Source of the DNA: Pseudoduganella violacea
Lineage (GTDB): Bacteria; Pseudomonadota; Gammaproteobacteria; Burkholderiales; Burkholderiaceae_D
DNA length: 64,000 nt
Assembly: GCF_014191875.1 (NCBI RefSeq)
Contig: NZ_JACHXD010000013.1
Span: 62,001 to 126,000, forward strand
Direction of reading: 5' to 3'
A model generated the notes under the pieces. The model searched no databases. It was not told the origin of the DNA and saw only the letters and a program-made list of their open reading frames with translations. The translations under genes and the position numbers were made by a program. This document shows positions 48,916 to 57,938 of the stretch, piece by piece. The stretch's first letter is position 1. Every line of letters begins with the position of its first letter.

Positions 48916-51228
48916 CTACTCCACGTTGGCGGCAAAACGCGCCAGCGGTAGCTTGACCTTGAGGGCGCAGCCGCGCTCGGCCTGGTCGTCGAGCGCAACC
49001 TGGCCGCCCATCTGGTGCACGATGGTGTAGACGATGTGCATGCCCAGGCCCGAACCGCCCTGCCCGCGCTTGGTGGTGAAGAACGGTTCGAAGACGCGCT
49101 CGCGGATGCCGGGCGCCAGGCCGATGCCATCGTCGGCAAAGTGCACGTGCAGCCAGGGCGCGCCGCCCTCGTCCTCTTCCAGCCGCGCCGCGATCCTCAC
49201 CTGGCCGGGGCCGCCATCGGGATAGGCGTGCTTGGCCGAGTTCATCAAGAGATTCGACAACACTTGCGAGAACTTGCCCGCCGGTAGGCGCACGCGCAGT
49301 TGCGGCGCGATCTCGATCTTGGCCTCGATCTGCGCCTTGCGCAATTCCGGACTATGGGCCGAGACCACGCCCTGCACATACTCATGCAGCACCAGCTCGC
49401 TGATATGTTCGGTGCCCTGGTCCACGGCCAGCTGCTTGAAGTTGCCGATCAGCTGGGCGGCGCGCGCCAGATTCTGTTCGACCAGGCCGGCCGCCCCTTT
49501 CAGGCGCGTGGCCAGGCCGGTCAGTTCCGAGCGGCTGACCTTTTCCCCGCTCAGCATGCTCACCATCTGCTCGGCATAGCTGGCCAGGCCGGAGGCGGCC
49601 GTGACGGCCACGCCCACCGGCGTATTGACTTCGTGCGCCACGCCCGCCACCAGGGCGCCCAGCGCCGCCATCTTTTCCTGTTCCACCATATTGGCCTGGG
49701 CCGCGCGCAAGGCTTCCGTGCGCTGCTGCACCTTTTCTTCGAGCAGCGCTTCGCGGTCCTGGTGCTGCAGTTCGGCGGCGCAGCGCGCGGCGAAAATCGA
49801 CAGCAGCGACAGCGCCAGCAAGCGCTTGTTTTCGTCGATCGGCCGCGTGTCCAGCGCCGACAGGATGCCCAGGGTCTTGCCCTCGGTATCGACCATGGGC
49901 ATGCCGATATAGCTCTCGGCCTGCATATCGACCAGCAAGGTATCCTCGGGATAATCGGCCTGGATGCCGCAGCCGTGGAAGCACATGCTCTGGTCCGTCA
50001 CGTCCTGGCAGGGCGTGTGCTTCAGGCTGTAATCCATATTCGGCAGATAGTCTTCACCGCCCCACACGGCCAGGGTGCGGATGCCCTCACCGCCATCGTC
50101 CATCAAGATCACGCGGCCGGCGATCACATAGCGCACGTCCAGCGCCTGCCCCAGGTCGCGCACCAGGATGCGCAGGAAATCGTCGCCGCGCGCGCGCGCC
50201 GTCGAGGCGGTAATCGAGCGCAAGGCCGCTTCGGCCAGGATGCGGCCATCGCTTTCCTCGAACAGGGAGACAGGCTTGGTGCTCATGGTTTCCTCGCGCT
50301 GCTGCAGCTTTTCATACGTGACGGCCACATTGGCCGAGAACAGGGACAGGAGTTCGCGGTCTTCCGCACGCAGCGGCGCCGAGAACGCCATATACAGGAA
50401 GCTTTCGCTGCCATCGCGCGTGCGGTGGTAGCTGGCATGGTGCAGGTCGCCGTGGTGGCCGTGCCGTTCCTGCATGCAGCGCTCGAAAGCGGCACGCACC
50501 TCGGGCGGCAAGCCCTCCATCTTGCTCTCGCCCTGCAATGCGGCGAAGCCCGGCGTGACGGCCAGCACCTTTAAGCCGCCTTGGCGCGCCACGGCGGCAT
50601 AGGCGTCGACGCGGCTGGCGCACACGCCCTCGCCGCCATGGCCGAGCAAGGCGCCGGCCTGGTCCAGCACGGCGGAACAGAAATGCGGCAGGTTTTCCGC
50701 CTCGCACACCTGGGTGATGGCGTCGATGGTGCGGCGCAGGCCGCTGCGCGCGCGCTCCAGGCGCATCAGGTCGCGGTAGCCGCGCAGAGCGGAATAGAAG
50801 ACCACGCTGAGCTTGGCATGCGTGAGGTCGGTCTTTTCGCGGTAATCGTTGATATCGTAAGCCTTGAGCACATAGGCTTGCGGCGCCTGGCCCGGCTGGC
50901 CCGTGCGCAGCACGATGCGCACCGAGATATTGCCCAGCTCTTCGCGGATATGGCGTACCAGGTCGAGGCCGGCGTGCTCGCTTTCCATCACCACATCGAG
51001 CAGGATCAGGGCGAATTCGGCGCCGCGCCCGAGCACTTCGCGCGCTTCGGCGCCGGAATAGCAGTCGGTGAAGTGCAGCGGACGGCCGTCGAATTCGAAG
51101 TCGGACATCACCAGCTTGGTGACCTGGTGCACCGCCTCCTCGTCATCCACGATCAGCACTTGCCAGGGCGGTAAGCGCGGGCGGGCCTCGGCAGCGGCCT
51201 CGTCGTCAAACAGCATATCGTCGTCCAT
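48916..51228 (-). CDS. hybrid signalling protein: REC-DUF3369-GAF-histidine kinase
   Basis: This 770-residue cytoplasmic protein begins with a receiver domain (about 20-150; LIVDDEEAVH, phospho-acceptor Asp78 in ILLDVVM), then a DUF3369 region (about 165-325), a GAF-like domain (about 345-495; IQADYPEDTLLVDMQAESYI), a coiled coil (LEEKVQQRTEALRAAQANM), HisKA with His532 (VAGVAHEVNTPVG) and HATPase (LLMNSAKHAYPDGG, DDGIGLAPG, GGSGLGMHIV). Having the receiver first suggests its kinase is tuned by another kinase. No cognate regulator lies next to it. There are no membrane helices. The signal is unknown. Confidence 0.9.
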   Translation of the reverse strand: MDDDMLFDDEAAAEARPRLPPWQVLIVDDEEAVHQVTKLVMSDFEFDGRPLHFTDCYSGAEAREVLGRGAEFALILLDVVMESEHAGLDLVRHIREELGNISVRIVLRTGQPGQAPQAYVLKAYDINDYREKTDLTHAKLSVVFYSALRGYRDLMRLERARSGLRRTIDAITQVCEAENLPHFCSAVLDQAGALLGHGGEGVCASRVDAYAAVARQGGLKVLAVTPGFAALQGESKMEGLPPEVRAAFERCMQERHGHHGDLHHASYHRTRDGSESFLYMAFSAPLRAEDRELLSLFSANVAVTYEKLQQREETMSTKPVSLFEESDGRILAEAALRSITASTARARGDDFLRILVRDLGQALDVRYVIAGRVILMDDGGEGIRTLAVWGGEDYLPNMDYSLKHTPCQDVTDQSMCFHGCGIQADYPEDTLLVDMQAESYIGMPMVDTEGKTLGILSALDTRPIDENKRLLALSLLSIFAARCAAELQHQDREALLEEKVQQRTEALRAAQANMVEQEKMAALGALVAGVAHEVNTPVGVAVTAASGLASYAEQMVSMLSGEKVSRSELTGLATRLKGAAGLVEQNLARAAQLIGNFKQLAVDQGTEHISELVLHEYVQGVVSAHSPELRKAQIEAKIEIAPQLRVRLPAGKFSQVLSNLLMNSAKHAYPDGGPGQVRIAARLEEDEGGAPWLHVHFADDGIGLAPGIRERVFEPFFTTKRGQGGSGLGMHIVYTIVHQMGGQVALDDQAERGCALKVKLPLARFAANVE

Positions 51229-51353
51229 CCCACCCTCCGTGCGGCGCAGGGCCGCGGACGAAGCTGCCGGCCGTATTACCGGCAGTACATTAATGATTGT
51301 ACATCGGAAGCTTGACGGTTTTGACAGACGGAACGGTATTTCTGGCGGGAACG

Positions 51354-52319
51354 CTACAGCCAGCCGGCGCGGCGGAAGCGGCGGTACAGGTAGAAGCTGA
51401 CCGAGGCCATGGCGCTCAAGGCCAGCGGGTAGCCGAAGCGCCAGTCCAGTTCCGGCATATTCTTGAAATTCATGCCCCAGATCCCGGCAAATGCCGTCAA
51501 TACCGCGAAGATAGCGGCCCAGGCAGCCAGCCGCTTGTTGACCTCACCCTCTTCCAGCGCCACCATCGACAAGTTCACCTGGATTGCCGTGCCGATGGTG
51601 TCGCGGATGGTGTCGAGCGAGGCCGTGATGCGGTGCAGGTGGTCGTGCACGTCGCGGAAATACTCCTGGGTGTTCTGGCACACGGCGGGCACGCGGCCGC
51701 CGTGCAGCTTGCCGATGGCGTCCAGCAGCGGCGCGACGGCATGGCGCAGGGTCATCACCTTGCGCTTCAGGGCATACAGGCGCTCGATATTATTGCGCTG
51801 GGAACCACGGATGAAGATACGCTCCTCGATCGCTTCGAGTTCGGTCTCCATGGCGTCGACGATGGGGAAATAGCGGTCCACCACGGCATCCATCAGCGCA
51901 TACAGCACGAAGGCCGGGCCTTGCTGCAGCAGCTGCGGTTCGCGCTCGGCGCGGGCGCGCACGCCGAGGAAGCCCTGCTCGCTGTTCTGGCGCGAGGACA
52001 GCACATAGTTCTGGCCGACGAAGATATCGACCTCGCCGATCACCAGCTCGTCCAGCTCCAGCGCCGCCATCTTCACCACCACGAACAGCGAATCGCCATA
52101 CTCCTCGATCTTGGGACGCTGGTGGCCGCGGCTGGCGTCTTCCACGGCCAGCTCGTGCAGGCCGAACTCTTCCTGCATCTTGAGCAGTTCATGCTGCTCG
52201 GCGTCGCGCAGCGCCACCCAGACGAAGCATTCGGGGCGGGCGACATAGTCGCTGATATCCTCGACCGGGATATCTGCCAGCTTGCGGCCATCCTGATAGG
52301 CCACGCAATTAATCAGCAT
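51354..52319 (-). CDS. corA: CorA family magnesium/cobalt transporter
   Basis: CorA is a homopentameric inner-membrane Mg2+/Co2+ channel. The protein has 321 residues with a long cytoplasmic N-terminal domain and two C-terminal transmembrane helices; the ion-selectivity signature GMN appears in FAGIWGMNFKNMPELDWRFG, followed by the second helix (YPLALSAMASVSFYLYRRF). It is likely monocistronic, separated from the upstream ntrC by a terminator (52334-52366). Confidence 0.95.
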   Translation of the reverse strand: MLINCVAYQDGRKLADIPVEDISDYVARPECFVWVALRDAEQHELLKMQEEFGLHELAVEDASRGHQRPKIEEYGDSLFVVVKMAALELDELVIGEVDIFVGQNYVLSSRQNSEQGFLGVRARAEREPQLLQQGPAFVLYALMDAVVDRYFPIVDAMETELEAIEERIFIRGSQRNNIERLYALKRKVMTLRHAVAPLLDAIGKLHGGRVPAVCQNTQEYFRDVHDHLHRITASLDTIRDTIGTAIQVNLSMVALEEGEVNKRLAAWAAIFAVLTAFAGIWGMNFKNMPELDWRFGYPLALSAMASVSFYLYRRFRRAGWL

Positions 52320-52333
52320 ACGGTTTCCATCAT

Positions 52334-52366
52334 AAAAAAAGCTCCAGGCCTTGCAGCCCAGAGCTT
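52334..52366 (-). terminator. terminator of ntrC
   Basis: On the minus strand AAGCTCTGGGC pairs (with two G-U pairs) with GGCCTGGAGCTT, followed by a run of T. It lies about 70 nt after the ntrC stop and just before corA. Confidence 0.75.
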
Positions 52367-52434
52367 ACCCGATTCCAGCGGCCGTGCGTTGCACCAAAGC
52401 AGTGCGGACTGCACCGTCGCTTGCACCAACAGCT

Positions 52435-53943
52435 TCAGTCCTCACGCGCGCCGGCGATGCCCAGCTCGGCGATCTTGCGCGTGATCGTGTTGCGGCCGAT
52501 GCCCAGGCGCACGGCGGCATCGTTCTTGCGGCCATGCGTGTGGCGCAGCGCCATGCGGATCAGAGCTGATTCGAACTGGCGGCCCAGCACGGCCATCACC
52601 TCGGGCTGGTTGGCGGCCAGCATGGCGGCCGCCTCCTGTTCGAGCAGACCCAGCCAGCCATCGGGCAGATGCGCCTGCCCAACAACGCCCGCCGCCGCTT
52701 GGCCACCGGCCGCGCCAGCGGCGCCGGCCGCCAAGGCAAGGCCCGCCGAGGCGGCTGGTTCCAGCACCCCGCCCTGCCCCATGCTCTCCTTGCCCTGGCT
52801 CAGTTCCAGCGGCAAGTCCTTGACCTCGACCGTCTGGCCCGGCGCCATCACCGTGATCCAGTTGCACAGGTTTTCCAGCTGGCGCACATTGCCCGGCAAG
52901 TCCAGGCTGGACAGGAAGGCCAGGGTCGGTTCGCTCATGCGCTTGGCTTCCACGCCGAGCTGGCGCGCGCTTTGCAGCAGGAAGTGGCGCACCAGCAGCG
53001 GAATGTCTTCGCGCCGTTCGCGCAAGCTCGGCAGGCGCAGGCGGATCACGTTCAGACGGTGGTACAAGTCTTCGCGGAACAGGCCATCGCGCACGCGCTG
53101 TTCCAGGTTCTGGTGCGTGGCCGTAATCACGCGCACATTCGCTTTCAATGGCTGGTGCCCGCCGACGCGGTAGAAATGGCCGTCCGACAGCACGCGCAGC
53201 AGGCGCGTCTGCAAATCGAAGGGCATGTCGCCGATCTCGTCGAGGAAGAGCGTGCCGTTCTCGGCCTGTTCAAAGCGGCCCCGGCGCGTCGCTTGCGCGC
53301 CGGTGAAGGCGCCGCGCTCATGGCCGAACAGTTCCGACTCCAGCAGATCCTTCGGGATGGCCGCCGTGTTGAGCGCGATAAAGGGCTGGGCCGCGCGCGG
53401 ACTGTGTTTGTGCAGCGCGCGCGCCACCAGCTCCTTGCCCGTGCCCGATTCGCCCGTGATCAGCACCGTCACATTCGACTGCGACAGGCGGCCGATGGCG
53501 CGGAAGACTTCCTGCATGGCCGGCGCCTGGCCCAGGATTTCGGGCGTGTCGGCCGGCCCCGCTTCCACGCTCGCTTCGCGCAGGCTCTCGTCGAGGGCGC
53601 GGCGGATCAGCTCGACGGCCTTGTCGATATCGAAGGGTTTGGCCAGGTATTCAAAGGCCCCGCCCTGGAAGGCGGCCACGGCCGAATCCAGGTCGGAAAA
53701 GGCGGTGATGATGATGACGGGCAGGCCGGGATAACGCGCCTTGACCCGCTGCAGCAGGTCGAGGCCGGAGTCGCCCGGCATGCGGATATCGGACACCAGC
53801 ACTTGCGGCGTCTCGCTTTCCAGCGCGGCGATGGCCTCGCGCGCGTTGGCAAAACTGCGGGTGGCGAGGCTCTCGCGAGCCAGCGCTTTTTCCAGTACCC
53901 AGCGGATCGATTCGTCGTCGTCAACTATCCAGATCGGCTTCAT
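52435..53943 (-). CDS. ntrC: nitrogen regulation response regulator NtrC
   Basis: NtrC activates sigma-54 promoters when phosphorylated by NtrB during nitrogen limitation. From ATG 53943 the protein has 502 residues: receiver domain (IVDDDESIR; Asp52 in LVSDIRMPGDSG), AAA+ domain with GESGTGKELVARALHKHSP, the sigma-54 contact GAFTGA, GTLFLDEIGDMPFDLQTRLL, and a C-terminal Fis-type HTH (MALRHTHGRKNDAAVRLGIG, RNTITRKIAELG). A glycine/alanine-rich linker (AGLALAAGAAGAAGGQAAAG) before the HTH makes it longer than the enteric form. A GTG at 53964 is an alternative start. It follows ntrB after 43 nt; its own sites lie before glnA. Confidence 0.96.
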   Translation of the reverse strand: MKPIWIVDDDESIRWVLEKALARESLATRSFANAREAIAALESETPQVLVSDIRMPGDSGLDLLQRVKARYPGLPVIIITAFSDLDSAVAAFQGGAFEYLAKPFDIDKAVELIRRALDESLREASVEAGPADTPEILGQAPAMQEVFRAIGRLSQSNVTVLITGESGTGKELVARALHKHSPRAAQPFIALNTAAIPKDLLESELFGHERGAFTGAQATRRGRFEQAENGTLFLDEIGDMPFDLQTRLLRVLSDGHFYRVGGHQPLKANVRVITATHQNLEQRVRDGLFREDLYHRLNVIRLRLPSLRERREDIPLLVRHFLLQSARQLGVEAKRMSEPTLAFLSSLDLPGNVRQLENLCNWITVMAPGQTVEVKDLPLELSQGKESMGQGGVLEPAASAGLALAAGAAGAAGGQAAAGVVGQAHLPDGWLGLLEQEAAAMLAANQPEVMAVLGRQFESALIRMALRHTHGRKNDAAVRLGIGRNTITRKIAELGIAGARED

Positions 53944-53986
53944 GTGTATGTATGTGTCCCGCACTCAAAGTTTCAAGACCCCGGCC

Positions 53987-55090
53987 TCAAGGCAGGGGCA
54001 GCAGGATGCGGAAGTCTGTGCATCCAGGCCGGCTTTCGCACTCGATCACGCCCTGGTGCTGCTGCACAAATGTCTGCGCCAGCGTCAGCCCCAGGCCGCT
54101 GCCCCCTTCCCGTCCGGACACCAGCGGGTAGAAGATGCGGTCGCGGATCTGGGCGGCGATGCCCGGTCCATTGTCGATGATATGCAAATCTAATGCCAGG
54201 TTATAGCGGACCTTGGCCAGGGTGACCTGGCGCGCCACGCGCGTCTTGAAAATGAGCTGGGCATCGCCGGCGACGATGCGCTCGCCGAGCGCCTGGGCCG
54301 CGTTGTGCGCGATGTTCAGCACGGTCTGGATCAGCTGTTCCTTATCGCCGCGGAACTCGGGAATCGAGGCGTCGTAATCGCGCAGGATGGCCAGGCCGGC
54401 CGGGAACTCAGCCAGGATCAGGCTGCGCACGCGCTCCAGCACTTCATGGATATTCACATCGCCCACGATATGCGGGCGGCGGTGCGGCGCCAGCAGACGG
54501 TCGACCAGGGTTTGCAGGCGGTCCGCTTCTTTGATGATGACCTGGGTGTATTCACGCAACTGCTGCAGATGCAGCGGCGGCAATTCCATCTCCAGCAATT
54601 GCGCCGCGCCGCGGATGCCGCCCAGTGGATTCTTGATCTCGTGCGCCAGGTTGCGGATCAGCTCCTTGTTGACCTGGCTCTGGTCCAGCATGCGCTCTTC
54701 GCGGTCGAGCTTAATCTGCTGCACCATTTCGCGCAGCTCCAGCAGCACGCTGGCCGGCGGCTCGTCGAGCGCGCTGGCGATGGCGTGCAGGTGCAGGGCT
54801 TCGCGCCCGCCACGCTCCAAGGTCAGTTCCTGGCGCAGGTCGGAGAATTTATGCTGGCGCGCCTGGGCGCACAACGCGTCCAGTTCAGCCGGATTGAGAA
54901 AGAGCGCGTTGAGCTTCTGGCGCGAGAGCGCCTTGAGCGAACTTTCCAGCAGGTTTTCCGCCGCCGCGTTGGCGTAGGCGATCTGCCCTTCGGCATCGAG
55001 GATGAGCACGGCCGTGGCCAGCAAATCCAGCCCGGCCAGCGCGGGCGGCCGCTCGGCGGCGGCGCTGGCAAGAGGAAGAAGGGATTTCAT
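53987..55090 (-). CDS. ntrB: nitrogen regulation sensor kinase NtrB
   Basis: NtrB phosphorylates or dephosphorylates NtrC, depending on PII. The protein has 367 residues: a PAS domain (about 22-130; TAVLILDAEGQIAYANAAAE), HisKA with His150 (NLAHEIKNPLGGIRGAAQLL) and HATPase (NIAHNAAQALGE, DNGPGIAAQI, GGSGLGLTLAQTF). There are no membrane helices, as usual for NtrB. The start ATG overlaps the stop of the preceding DUF4124 gene (ATGA), so the two are translationally coupled. Confidence 0.96.
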   Translation of the reverse strand: MKSLLPLASAAAERPPALAGLDLLATAVLILDAEGQIAYANAAAENLLESSLKALSRQKLNALFLNPAELDALCAQARQHKFSDLRQELTLERGGREALHLHAIASALDEPPASVLLELREMVQQIKLDREERMLDQSQVNKELIRNLAHEIKNPLGGIRGAAQLLEMELPPLHLQQLREYTQVIIKEADRLQTLVDRLLAPHRRPHIVGDVNIHEVLERVRSLILAEFPAGLAILRDYDASIPEFRGDKEQLIQTVLNIAHNAAQALGERIVAGDAQLIFKTRVARQVTLAKVRYNLALDLHIIDNGPGIAAQIRDRIFYPLVSGREGGSGLGLTLAQTFVQQHQGVIECESRPGCTDFRILLPLP

Positions 55091-55590
55091 CGGATATTGG
55101 CGATCTCGCGCTTGAGCGCTTCCACATTCTGTTCCGAACGGGCGATGCTGTCCTTCATCTGCGCCACCCGCTCCTGGTACTTGGCGTAATTGCGTTCGTC
55201 GCCGCGCCGTTCCGGTTCGCCGTTGTTATAGTCCTTGCGCAGCTCGGCCAGCTTGGCCTGCTCGCTGCGCAGCTCCTCGCCCAGGATCTGGCGGCGGTCG
55301 GCGTCGCGCGCGCGCTGCTCGGCGCTGTCGACGCGCGGGAAGGCCGCAGGCGCCACGGCGGCCGGCGCGGGCGTGCCCGGCGGGCGGCCATGGGCGCCGC
55401 CTTCGCGCCGCGCCGGGGCCGGAATCGCCGCGCCCGGCAAATCCAGGGCTTTGCAATTGCTGCCCTTGCGCGTATCGGTCAACTCCTTGTGACCGCTGGC
55501 GTCCACGCACAGGTAAATCTGCTGGGCGCTGGCGGCGCCGCAGGCGGCCAGCAACAGCAGTGCCGGCAAGTGGGAAATGCTTGTCCTCAT
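55087..55590 (-). CDS. DUF4124 domain-containing secreted protein
   Basis: This is a protein of about 167 residues: signal peptide (MRTSISHLPALLLLAACGAASAQ), a DUF4124 segment (QIYLCVDASGHKELTDTRKG, then SNCKALDLPG), an Ala/Pro-rich linker and a C-terminal coiled coil (AEQRARDADRRQILGEELRS and on). The start is taken at MRTSIS; a longer ORF to 55713 runs through the glnA terminator and is rejected. It commonly sits between glnA and ntrBC in related bacteria; its role is unknown. Confidence 0.85.
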   Translation of the reverse strand: MRTSISHLPALLLLAACGAASAQQIYLCVDASGHKELTDTRKGSNCKALDLPGAAIPAPARREGGAHGRPPGTPAPAAVAPAAFPRVDSAEQRARDADRRQILGEELRSEQAKLAELRKDYNNGEPERRGDERNYAKYQERVAQMKDSIARSEQNVEALKREIANIR

Positions 55591-55611
55591 GCCGCGACTA
55601 TACAACATCCG

Positions 55612-55647
55612 AAAAAAAACGCGAGGAAAGCCGGGCTTGCCTCGCGT
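55612..55647 (-). terminator. terminator of glnA
   Basis: On the minus strand ACGCGAGG pairs with CCTCGCGT around a 13-nt loop that can also form CAAGCCCGGCTT, followed by TTTTTTT. It separates glnA from the DUF4124-ntrBC genes, so those need readthrough or their own promoter. Confidence 0.88.
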
Positions 55648-55684
55648 CTGCTGCGCACCGGCCCACTGGCCGGTACAGCGTCGA

Positions 55685-57100
55685 TTACAGCGAGTAGTAC
55701 ATGTCGAACTCAACCGGGTGCGTGGTTTGACGCATGCGGGTGACTTCGGTCATTTTCAGCTCGATGTAGGCGTCGATCATGGAGTCGGTGAACACGCCGC
55801 CGCGGGTCAGGAACTCGCGGTCCTTGTTCAGGTGGTCCAGGGCTTCTTCCAGCGAAGCGCAGACGGTCGGGATCAGCGCGTCTTCTTCCGGCGGCAGGTG
55901 GTACAGGTCTTTCGACGCTGCTTCGCCCGGGTGGATCTTGTTCTGCACGCCGTCCAGACCGGCCATCATCAGTGCGGCGAAGCACAGGTATGGGTTGGCC
56001 AGCGGGTCGGGGAAGCGGGTCTCGATGCGGCGGCCTTTCGGATTCGCCACGTGCGGAATACGGATCGAGGCGGAACGGTTGCGGGCCGAGTAAGCCAGTT
56101 TCACCGGCGCTTCGTAGCCTGGCACCAGACGCTTGTAGGAGTTGGTGCCTGGGTTGGTGATGGCGTTCAGCGCCTTGGCGTGCTTGATGATGCCGCCGAT
56201 GTAGTACAGGGCGAAATCGGACAGGCCGGCATAGCCGTCGCCGGCGAACAGGTTCTTGCCGTCTTTCCAGATCGACTGGTGCACGTGCATGCCCGAGCCG
56301 TTGTCGCCGACCACAGGCTTCGGCATGAAGGTGGCGGTCTTGCCGTAGCTGTGGGCCACGTTCCAGATCACGTACTTCATGTTCTGGGTCCAGTCGGCGC
56401 GCTCAACCAGGGTCGAGAACTTGGTGCCGATCTCATTCTGGCCGGCGCCGGCCACTTCGTGGTGGTGCACTTCGACCGGGATGCCCATCGATTCCAGGAT
56501 CAGGCACATTTCCGAACGCATGTCTTGGAAGGAGTCGACTGGCGGCACGGGGAAGTAGCCGCCTTTCACGGTTGGACGGTGGCCGCTGTTGCCGCCTTCG
56601 ATGTCCTTGTCGGTCGACCAGGACGCTTCGTCGGAGTCGATCTTGACCATGGCGCCGGACATGTCGATGCGCCATTTGACGGAATCGAAGATGAAGAATT
56701 CCGGTTCCGGGCCGAAGTAGGCGGTGTCGCCCAGGCCGGACGATTTCAGGTAGGCTTCAGCGCGCTTGGCGATGGAACGCGGATCGCGGTCGTAACCCTT
56801 GCCGTCCGACGGTTCGATCACGTCGCACTGCATGAACAGCGTGGTTTCTTCCATGAAGGGGTCGATGTTCGCGGTGCTCGGGTCCGGCAGCAGGATCATG
56901 TCCGACGCTTCGATGCCTTTCCAGCCCGCGATCGAGGAACCGTCGAAGGCGTGGCCCGATTCGAATTTGTCGATGTCGAAGTGGGACACCGGCACGGTCA
57001 CGTGCTGTTCCTTGCCACGGGTGTCGGCGAAACGGAAATCGACGAATTTCACGTCGTTCTCTGCAACCATCTTCAAGACTTCTGCGGCGGTCATTGCCAT
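55685..57100 (-). CDS. glnA: type I glutamine synthetase
   Basis: GlnA makes glutamine from glutamate, ammonia and ATP. The protein has 471 residues, as usual for the adenylylatable GSI-beta form. Motifs include FDGSSIAGWKGIEASDM, the metal-binding VPPVDSFQDMRSEM and EVHHHEVAGAGQNEIG, the ATP-binding FMPKPVVGDNGSGMHVHQS, and Tyr400 in KDLYHLPPEE, the site expected to be adenylylated by GlnE (encoded at 18763). It is preceded by a sigma-54 promoter and two NtrC sites. Confidence 0.98.
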   Translation of the reverse strand: MAMTAAEVLKMVAENDVKFVDFRFADTRGKEQHVTVPVSHFDIDKFESGHAFDGSSIAGWKGIEASDMILLPDPSTANIDPFMEETTLFMQCDVIEPSDGKGYDRDPRSIAKRAEAYLKSSGLGDTAYFGPEPEFFIFDSVKWRIDMSGAMVKIDSDEASWSTDKDIEGGNSGHRPTVKGGYFPVPPVDSFQDMRSEMCLILESMGIPVEVHHHEVAGAGQNEIGTKFSTLVERADWTQNMKYVIWNVAHSYGKTATFMPKPVVGDNGSGMHVHQSIWKDGKNLFAGDGYAGLSDFALYYIGGIIKHAKALNAITNPGTNSYKRLVPGYEAPVKLAYSARNRSASIRIPHVANPKGRRIETRFPDPLANPYLCFAALMMAGLDGVQNKIHPGEAASKDLYHLPPEEDALIPTVCASLEEALDHLNKDREFLTRGGVFTDSMIDAYIELKMTEVTRMRQTTHPVEFDMYYSL

Positions 57101-57163
57101 GCGTATCTCCTAAGTGAAAAAGGGAGCCGGCACTGGCGTGCGGCTCAAGCTCACGGTCTATTA

Positions 57164-57179
57164 AGCAGCTTTTGTGCCA
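57164..57179 (-). promoter_or_regulatory. sigma-54 promoter of glnA
   Basis: Read on the minus strand, TGGCACAAAAGCTGCT has GG at -24 and GC at -12 with exact sigma-54 spacing. The start of transcription would be near 57152, about 50 nt before the glnA ATG. Confidence 0.85.
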
Positions 57180-57295
57180 GCTTATCAAAAGGATGCGGCA
57201 TAAGCTAATTACCGCGTGCTCCGTTGATTCTGCCGGCAACTGTTTCTAAAATATGTAACGACGGAAATCCAATGTAGTCGCGCCGTCTTAGTGCA

Positions 57296-57310
57296 GCACC
57301 ATTATGGTGC
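57296..57310. promoter_or_regulatory. NtrC binding site 1 (glnA enhancer)
   Basis: GCACCATTATGGTGC is a perfect palindrome matching the NtrC consensus GCAC-Y-N5-R-GTGC. It is centred about 120-130 bp upstream of the sigma-54 promoter, the normal enhancer distance. Confidence 0.85.
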
Positions 57311-57324
57311 AATGATAGAAATTT

Positions 57325-57339
57325 GCACTATATTGGTGC
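57325..57339. promoter_or_regulatory. NtrC binding site 2 (glnA enhancer)
   Basis: GCACTATATTGGTGC matches the NtrC consensus and lies 29 bp (nearly three helical turns) from site 1, so both can be bound cooperatively. A possible half-site, TGGTGCA, lies at 57373-57379. The three sites also lie in front of the divergent rhodanese gene. Confidence 0.8.
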
Positions 57340-57437
57340 GAAAAATCTGAGATGAAGCAAAAAGCGTCAGCATGGTGCAAAAACCAGTCCTCGGCTAGCC
57401 GCACTATAATAAACGAAGATCAATATGGGAAATCGCT

Positions 57438-57896
57438 ATGAGTCCTGAGGCAAATATTTTGCAACGCGCGCGCAGCCGCGACGCCGCCCTGCCCTATGCT
57501 GGCGCGGTCACGCCGCAGGAAGCGTATGAGCTGCTGCAGGCCGACACCCGCGTGCGCCTGATCGATGTGCGCACCAATGCCGAGCGCGACTGGGTGGGCC
57601 GCGTCGCCATTGCCGACACCCAGCATGGCGCGGTGCAGTGGAGCACCTATCCAGGCGGCGTGCCCAATCCCGATTTCATGGCCCAGCTGAACGCCGTGGC
57701 CGGCAAGGACGAAGTCCTGCTCTTCCTGTGCCGCTCGGGCGTGCGCTCGCGCCACGCCGCCAAGCTGGCGACCGAGCACGGCTACCAGCACTGCTTCGAC
57801 ATCCTGCAAGGCTTCGAAGGCGACAAGGATGGCGCCGGCCACCGCAAGACGGTCGGCGGCTGGTGCCACGCCGGCCTACCCTGGCTGGGCGCATAA
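57438..57896 (+). CDS. rhodanese-like domain protein
   Basis: This is a single-domain cytoplasmic rhodanese of 152 residues. The fold start is LIDVRTNAERDWVGR and the active-site loop is LFLCRSGVRSRHAAK with the catalytic Cys in the six-residue CRSGVR loop typical of sulfurtransferases. GGGAAA precedes the ATG and TATAAT (57405-57410) is a likely -10 box. It shares the intergenic region with glnA, so NtrC may also affect it. Confidence 0.9.
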   Translation: MSPEANILQRARSRDAALPYAGAVTPQEAYELLQADTRVRLIDVRTNAERDWVGRVAIADTQHGAVQWSTYPGGVPNPDFMAQLNAVAGKDEVLLFLCRSGVRSRHAAKLATEHGYQHCFDILQGFEGDKDGAGHRKTVGGWCHAGLPWLGA

Positions 57897-57926
57897 AAAA
57901 ACCGGGCAGCAGCCCGGTTTTTTTTC
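57896..57926. terminator. bidirectional terminator between rhodanese and TBDR genes
   Basis: AAACCGGGC pairs with GCCCGGTTT around AGCA, with A-run on the left and T8 on the right. It serves the rhodanese gene and the convergent TBDR. Confidence 0.9.
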
Positions 57927-57938
57927 GGCTCCCCGCCC

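Noticed and set aside
55591..55713. Upstream extension of the DUF4124 protein
   Set aside because: It runs through the glnA terminator hairpin; the 55590 start begins directly with a signal peptide.
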